Shown in pieces: positions 5,816-9,319 of a DNA stretch of 9,319 nucleotides. The stretch lies in the NCBI GenBank assembly GCA_030642545.1, contig DAOWNP010000080.1, forward strand, positions 1-9,319, read 5' to 3'. The position numbers and the translations under genes are program-made. This DNA comes from Desulfobacteraceae bacterium (GTDB lineage: Bacteria > Desulfobacterota > Desulfobacteria > Desulfobacterales > DAOWNP01). Under the pieces are notes generated by a model. It saw nothing but the letters and a program-made list of their open reading frames with translations. It was not told where the DNA came from and searched no databases. The first letter of the stretch is position 1. Each line of letters opens with the position of its first letter.

Positions 5816-7090
5816 TTAATTACCGGTTGCTGCAGAATGAGTTTTAATCTCAACTTTTTCAGTAAGACCACTATAATATTCACGAAGAATATCAAGAACT
5901 TCTTCACGTCCAAAATGATCTGGAAGATCTTTTCCTTCAGAAAGACCTTTTCTAAGCATTGTACCTGAAAGAAGAACACGGTCTTCTTTTCCATGTGGAC
6001 ATGTTCTTAAAGAAGCCATTCCATCACATTTAAAGCAGTAGAATGTCCAGTCTATTTTAAGAGGTGTACATAAAAGAGCCTTGCCTGCTCCAGTTGGAGT
6101 TGGGATTTTATCAAATATAGTCTGAGCTTCAAACATTCCATAAAAATCACCTACACCTGCGTGATCTCGACCAATAATCATGCGTGAAACTCCGTAGTTT
6201 TGACGGAAAGTTGCATGTAGAAGACCTTCTCTTGGTCCTGCATATCTCATATCAAGAGGATACCCACCCTGAACAACTTTATCCTCAACAAAATAATTTT
6301 TAACAAGAGTATCAATACATTTCACACGTACTTCAGCAGGAATATCACCTGGTTTTAAATTTCCTACAAGAGAATGAATAAAAACACCATCACAAACTTC
6401 TACAGCTATTTTTGCAAGATATTCATGGGATCTGTGCATTGGATTTCTAAGCTGAAGTGCTGCAATTTCTTTCCATCCACGATCATCAAAAATTTTTCTT
6501 GTTTCTTTTGGTGTTTGATAAATACCAGCATATTTTTCAGGATAATCGCTTTCACTTAAAACTTTTACAGGACCTGCAAGATTGATTTCTTTTTGTTCCA
6601 TAACCATCTGAACACCAGGATGATCATCACCAGCTATTTTCCAGAATTCTTCAGCAGTTGGAGTTCCTTCTCCCATGTAGCATTTTTCACACTCATACTT
6701 TTTATCTGCTTCGCTCATCTCAAATTTTTCTGTGATTTTCATGGTGGCCATTATCTCATCGCCTTCTGGATCGTACAAGGCAACTTCATCACCAATACTT
6801 ATAGCATCTGAATCTGCTTTGGAAGCATCAAGAGTAACAGGAATTGGCCAGAATGTTCCATCTGCCAATAAGAAATCGTCACATACACCTTTCCAGTCAG
6901 CTTTTGTCATAAAACCTGTAAGAGGACTGAATCCACCAATACCCATCATTATCAAATCACCTTTTATACGAGGTGAAATAGATATTTTTTTAAGACCTTC
7001 TGCTTTTTTCTTTTCAGCATCAAGCTCTGCACCTTCAAGTAGACAGCATGTTAAACCTTTACCGCCATGTGGAGCAATTAATTGCGACAT
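5816..7090 (-). CDS. sat: Sulfate adenylyltransferase (ATP sulfurylase), dissimilatory type
   Basis: A 424-residue Sat that activates sulfate with ATP to adenosine-5'-phosphosulfate (APS) plus pyrophosphate, the first cytoplasmic step of sulfate respiration before AprBA. Seen: GGFSPLTGFM (52-61), nucleotide/sulfate-binding QLRNPMHRSHE (213-223, the QxRNPxHRxHE motif), GRDHAGVG (307-314) and a zinc site Cys352, Cys355, Cys364, His366 in FYCFKCDG...TCPHG, as in dissimilatory bacterial and archaeal enzymes. There is no APS-kinase fusion. Start at 7090 chosen because AGGAGG (7097-7102) is 6 bases upstream; an ATG at 7111 would swallow the SD. It has its own promoter and stands alone, without apr, qmo or pyrophosphatase genes in view. 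Note Leu214 where Thr is more common. Confidence 0.97.
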   Translation of the reverse strand: MSQLIAPHGGKGLTCCLLEGAELDAEKKKAEGLKKISISPRIKGDLIMMGIGGFSPLTGFMTKADWKGVCDDFLLADGTFWPIPVTLDASKADSDAISIGDEVALYDPEGDEIMATMKITEKFEMSEADKKYECEKCYMGEGTPTAEEFWKIAGDDHPGVQMVMEQKEINLAGPVKVLSESDYPEKYAGIYQTPKETRKIFDDRGWKEIAALQLRNPMHRSHEYLAKIAVEVCDGVFIHSLVGNLKPGDIPAEVRVKCIDTLVKNYFVEDKVVQGGYPLDMRYAGPREGLLHATFRQNYGVSRMIIGRDHAGVGDFYGMFEAQTIFDKIPTPTGAGKALLCTPLKIDWTFYCFKCDGMASLRTCPHGKEDRVLLSGTMLRKGLSEGKDLPDHFGREEVLDILREYYSGLTEKVEIKTHSAATGN

Positions 7091-7162
7091 GTTTTGCCTC
7101 CTAATTTTCATTCATAATTTTTATATATATAAATTTTACCTTAATTAAATTCAAAAAAATAA

Positions 7163-7191
7163 TAAATATTAAAAATTAAAAATTTTGTCAA
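7163..7191 (-). promoter_or_regulatory. Sigma-70-type promoter for sat
   Basis: On the minus strand TTGACA (complement of 7186-7191) is followed after 17 bases by TATTTA (complement of 7163-7168). The -35 is a perfect consensus and the spacing is ideal; the -10 is 4 of 6. The predicted transcript would have a leader of about 65 bases before the sat ATG at 7090. Confidence 0.6.
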
Positions 7192-7205
7192 GTACAAACA
7201 AAAAA

Positions 7206-7374
7206 TATCACAATATATTAAATTTTAGGTTTTAGGTTTTCTTAAATCATTACTAATTCCCTAAAACCCAAAATGTTATTCTCAAGAACAAAAAGATATC
7301 ACAAAATATCAGGTTTTAGGTTTTTTTAAATCATTCTAATTCCATAGAACCCAAATACTATTCTGGGAAAAAAG
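7206..7374. repeat. Two-copy direct repeat (91-bp period) with conserved hairpin
   Basis: Copies start at 7206 and 7297, both with TATCACAA. They share AGGTTTTAGGTTTT, TTAAATCATT, CTAATTCC and AACCCAAA in the same order. Each can fold: GGTTTTAGG 7228-7236 with CCTAAAACC 7260-7268 in copy 1, and GGTTTTAGG 7312-7320 with CCATAGAACC 7342-7351 in copy 2 (one wobble and one bulge). On the minus strand each hairpin is followed by TGTGATAT and a T-run, so they may terminate the peptide gene. Copy 2 overlaps the last codons and stop of that gene, and copy 1 may be a duplicated 3' end. Confidence 0.6.
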
Positions 7375-7549
7375 TGTCTATAAGACTTAAAAACAAAGCT
7401 CTGTACAAAGCATTTAATTTAAACATATCAGCAAAGGCTGTGGCTATTTGAGTTGCCATAGAATTTAAAAAACTGCCCCCATCTGTATTTACAAGTTCAA
7501 CATCTGTTAATTCTTTTACTCCTAAACCATCAATTTTAATCTGATTCAT
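7358..7549 (-). CDS. Double-glycine-leader peptide precursor A (bacteriocin/signal-like)
   Basis: A 63-residue precursor. Residues 1-25 form a leader ending KELTDVELVNTDGG, matching the known GG-leader pattern (LS/T-x-x-EL-x-x-x-x-GG) that C39-peptidase ABC exporters (PCAT, ComA/LcnC type) cut after GG. The predicted core is 38 residues (Ser26 to Glu63), hydrophobic, without Cys, with amphipathic helical segments such as ATAFADMFKLNALYRALF and ending DTFFPE; net charge about -1. The SD AAGGAAGA precedes the ATG. It lies 145 bp downstream of precursor B, whose leader is 23 of 25 identical. It could be one half of a two-peptide class II bacteriocin, a signalling peptide, or an exported peptide of another kind. 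No modification, immunity or transport gene is visible, so function is inferred from the leader alone. Confidence 0.72.
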   Translation of the reverse strand: MNQIKIDGLGVKELTDVELVNTDGGSFLNSMATQIATAFADMFKLNALYRALFLSLIDTFFPE

Positions 7550-7882
7550 AATATTCTTCCTTTGTTAAAGATTATTTCTGATTTTTGATAAAAATTTCTG
7601 TTTTTAGTCATCTACAAAATAATCCTGAAGCTGTCATAATAAAATATAAAATTATAAAAACTAAAGGATTATTGATTTTATGGTATCTTAGCTATTACGA
7701 TTTCCTCATCATAAAATTAAAAATAGAACCGATAAGGGGATTCAAAAATTTTGCTGCAAAATCTAAAAATGTAGTAAGTAAATCACTTATTAAGCTTCCT
7801 CCATCTGTATTTACAAGTTCAACATCTGTTAATTCTTGTACTCCTAAACCATCAATTTTAATCTGTTTCATAATATTCTCTC
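7475..7882 (-). repeat. Duplicated leader module: 86-bp direct repeat at 7475-7560 and 7797-7882
   Basis: The two peptide genes share near-identical DNA from their SD region through the GG codons (offset 322 bp). They differ at a handful of positions, whereas the core codons beyond GG and the DNA upstream of the SD are unalike. Identity stops sharply at the leader/core junction. This is what a leader-conserved, core-variable precursor family looks like at the DNA level. In the 145 bp between the genes I see only AT-rich DNA and a wide-looped pair AATAATCC 7618-7625 / GGATTATT 7666-7673. Confidence 0.75.
7695..7871 (-). CDS. Double-glycine-leader peptide precursor B (bacteriocin/signal-like)
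   Basis: A 58-residue precursor, short enough to be missed by length cut-offs. The leader (1-25) ends QELTDVELVNTDGG and differs from precursor A only at residues 2 (Lys for Asn) and 12 (Gln for Lys). The predicted core is 33 residues from Ser26: it starts SLISDLLTTFLDFAAKF, continues LNPLIGSIFNF and ends MMRKS. It is hydrophobic, Cys-free and slightly basic (about +1). The pattern FAxxF..LN.L with a later aromatic pair is shared with core A, so the cores are diverged paralogs. AAGGAGAG precedes the ATG by 7 bases. It is the upstream gene of the pair on the minus strand; the opposite-strand reading across this region has no leader or SD logic and is judged a shadow. Confidence 0.72.
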   Translation of the reverse strand: MKQIKIDGLGVQELTDVELVNTDGGSLISDLLTTFLDFAAKFLNPLIGSIFNFMMRKS

Positions 7883-7968
7883 CTTTTTAACAATAAATAT
7901 ATTCCAACCTGATATAACCACAAAAGATACAAAGTAGAAAAAACTTTTCTCATTATGCTGCTATTATT

Positions 7969-8147
7969 CAGTAGTGTCAGGCTATGAAATTGCAGGAAGC
8001 AAAATAGATAAAACAGGCAAAATAGACAAAATACGGAAAGTTTACTTGTTTTTTTCCGCTATTTTAGAATAAATTTCTTGAATTTCTAAGTTTGCTTCAC
8101 CAAAATTGCGAAACTCGCTCGTGCAAAATTCTAACAGGACACTACTG
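7969..8147. mobile_element. MITE-like element, 179 bp, with 10-bp TIRs and imperfect 9-bp TSD
   Basis: CAGTAGTGTC (7969-7978) and GACACTACTG (8138-8147) are perfect inverted ends. They are flanked directly by GCTATTATT (7960-7968) and GCTATTACT (8148-8156), 8 of 9 identical, as expected for a target duplication. The inside folds on itself: GAAGCAAA 7996-8003 with TTTGCTTC 8091-8098, AAAATA 8028-8033 with TATTTT 8060-8065, and CGGAAA 8034-8039 with TTTCCG 8053-8058. It encodes no protein, so it would need a transposase supplied in trans. The rest of the gene-free interval 7872-8259 is AT-rich sequence upstream of the peptide genes with no feature I can support. Confidence 0.68.
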
Positions 8148-8259
8148 GCTATTACTTTCATATAAAAAATAATAGCATTTATACATTTGAAAACATACTT
8201 TGAAGATATAATTTAATAAATTTATACAAAAAGCAATATTTAATTTTTCAAAAAGTTAA

Positions 8260-9319
8260 TTATTGAGCCAGTATTTCTCCGAGAGCGCCATAAGGATCCG
8301 GATCATTTGATTGAAAAGCATTAACAACCCAGGAAGGAGTATCCGCATCTATTGTATCTGCAAAATCAATCAAAAGAGCAGCGAGATCTGTCCAAAGAGC
8401 AGAGTCATAGTTATCTATAAGATCTTTTCCTAAAAATTCAGGAAGTTGATTTATAAGTTTTTCAGTATTATATGATGATGTCCATTCAGCAAAAAGATAC
8501 TCTGTAAATCCATATTCTTTGTTTGCAGTTTTTGAAAGAGTTAAAAGATTATCATAATGTCCTTGAAAATTATCTAATATTGCAGGCAAAGAATCAGTGA
8601 TCATATCATTAAAATCTTTTGGATACTGCCACATTTTTTCATTCCTGTCAAAAACAGTAAACAGAACACCTGATGAATGAACCAAACCTTTAATTTCATC
8701 ATTTTTAACATCAACAGATCTTAATCCTTTATCAATAATATTAATTAGATTTTCCAATATATTATATTTTCCACCAAACTCTCCGTTATCACTAAAAAGC
8801 TCTCCAAGTGCATCAAAAAGCTTATAAAAATTGTCCCAGTCAGCTGAATTTGTTCTTACATCTGCTACAACTGCCAATCCTTTTCCTGTTTCATCTGACC
8901 CTATCAATTCATCCATAATCTTAGATAAATTTATATCTTCTGCTCTTACAGGCAAAGGAGTTCCATCTGCATCTTTTTCATATATATATTCAGGATATAT
9001 TTTAGGTTCATAATACTCTTCTTCATAAATCCGGTTCATTTCACCTTTTTCTACTTTTATACAAGATGCTATTTGTTCTAATCCATATAAAATTTTTCGT
9101 CTTGTCCCCCATGTTGAATAATCATTTTCATCCCACGAAGGATCTTGCGGATTATCTCCAAAAATTTCATTATTTCCTAATAGATAAAGCATTCTGAAAC
9201 CCTTAGTTAACAATCTGGTATTTGGCTGATTATCAGGTCCTATCGGCTCATACAGATCATAACCTCCACAAATAAGAGATAAAACACCATCACATTTTCT
9301 TTTTTCACTTTCAATTAAC
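8260..9319 (-). CDS. Large unrecognised acidic protein, C-terminal part (partial at window edge)
   Basis: The frame is open from the stop at 8260-8262 to the window end, about 352 codons. A TTG at 9213 is not a convincing start, because the frame continues upstream through at least 35 more sensible codons (including LSLICGGYDLYEPIGPDNQP) and no SD is seen. The protein is rich in Asp, Glu, Asn, Trp and Tyr, with alternating helical segments such as LINIIDKGLRSV, LPAILDNFQGHYDNLL and LWTDLAALLIDFADTID, and no membrane span or known catalytic motif. It ends GALGEILAQ. Composition fits a secreted or surface protein, but I do not recognise a family. It lies upstream of the peptide genes on the same strand, separated by 388 bp containing the MITE-like element, so a link to the peptides is unproven. 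Confidence 0.7.
   Translation of the reverse strand, partial: LIESEKRKCDGVLSLICGGYDLYEPIGPDNQPNTRLLTKGFRMLYLLGNNEIFGDNPQDPSWDENDYSTWGTRRKILYGLEQIASCIKVEKGEMNRIYEEEYYEPKIYPEYIYEKDADGTPLPVRAEDINLSKIMDELIGSDETGKGLAVVADVRTNSADWDNFYKLFDALGELFSDNGEFGGKYNILENLINIIDKGLRSVDVKNDEIKGLVHSSGVLFTVFDRNEKMWQYPKDFNDMITDSLPAILDNFQGHYDNLLTLSKTANKEYGFTEYLFAEWTSSYNTEKLINQLPEFLGKDLIDNYDSALWTDLAALLIDFADTIDADTPSWVVNAFQSNDPDPYGALGEILAQ

Noticed and set aside
5797..5994. Minus-strand 65-codon frame overlapping the sat 3' end in another frame
   Set aside because: Lies within sat coding sequence; low-complexity Phe/Lys/Leu product and no SD.
7091..7111. Upstream ATG start for Sat adding seven residues
   Set aside because: It would include the AGGAGG SD within the coding sequence; the ATG at 7090 is ideally spaced from that SD.
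6374..7148. Three plus-strand frames (6374-6559, 6593-6811, 6732-7148) over sat
   Set aside because: All are antisense shadows of Sat, which has all its family motifs in the minus-strand frame.
7206..7374. CRISPR-like array from the two repeated hairpin units
   Set aside because: Only two diverged copies with a 91-bp period and no unique spacers between constant short repeats; no cas genes nearby.
7585..7890. Plus-strand open frame of 101 codons across the intergenic region and peptide gene B
   Set aside because: It has no SD, and most of it is the antisense of the GG-leader gene, whose leader is conserved in its neighbour. The minus-strand reading is much better supported.
8831..9013. Plus-strand 60-codon frame within the large partial gene
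   Set aside because: Antisense shadow of a long minus-strand frame that continues to the window edge; no SD.

Overview
The window is AT-rich. A dissimilatory-type sulfate adenylyltransferase (Sat) with a zinc-ribbon motif, together with the housekeeping genes eno and pyrG, suggests a Gram-negative sulfate-reducing bacterium of the Desulfobacterota (Desulfobacteraceae-like). This is an inference from family knowledge; no 16S or phylogenetic marker search was possible.

Layout. (1) 1-1002, plus strand: the tail of a HigB toxin, a complete HigA antitoxin, a 197-bp spacer with an imperfect foldback, an unrecognised 125-aa helical protein and a strong, probably bidirectional hairpin terminator. 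(2) 1026-4936, minus strand: a likely operon eno, LolA-like periplasmic protein, pyrG. The first two genes overlap by one base (TAATG), and the pyrG leader contains a hairpin whose arm repeats the pyrG Shine-Dalgarno sequence. (3) 4937-5815: a divergent control region with a dyad over a good sigma-70-type promoter, a small LexA-like winged-helix protein, and 333 bp without genes that hold two related hairpin elements. (4) 5816-7191, minus: sat with a clear SD and a TTGACA promoter. (5) 7206-7882, minus: two tandem paralogous small genes encoding double-glycine-leader peptides. Their leaders are nearly identical and their hydrophobic cores have diverged. One gene is only 58 codons long and easy to miss. 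A 91-bp-period hairpin repeat lies at the 3' end of this locus. (6) 7883-8259: non-coding, with a 179-bp MITE-like element bounded by 10-bp perfect terminal inverted repeats and an 8-of-9 target-site duplication. (7) 8260-9319, minus: the C-terminal part of a large acidic protein that I do not recognise and that runs off the window.

The most interesting locus is the pair of GG-leader peptides (7358-7871), which look like secreted bacteriocin- or signal-type precursors. No transporter/protease, immunity or modification gene is visible in the window, so the system is incomplete here. The unusual density of duplicated and foldback elements between 5483 and 8150 suggests a locally plastic stretch between core-metabolism genes.
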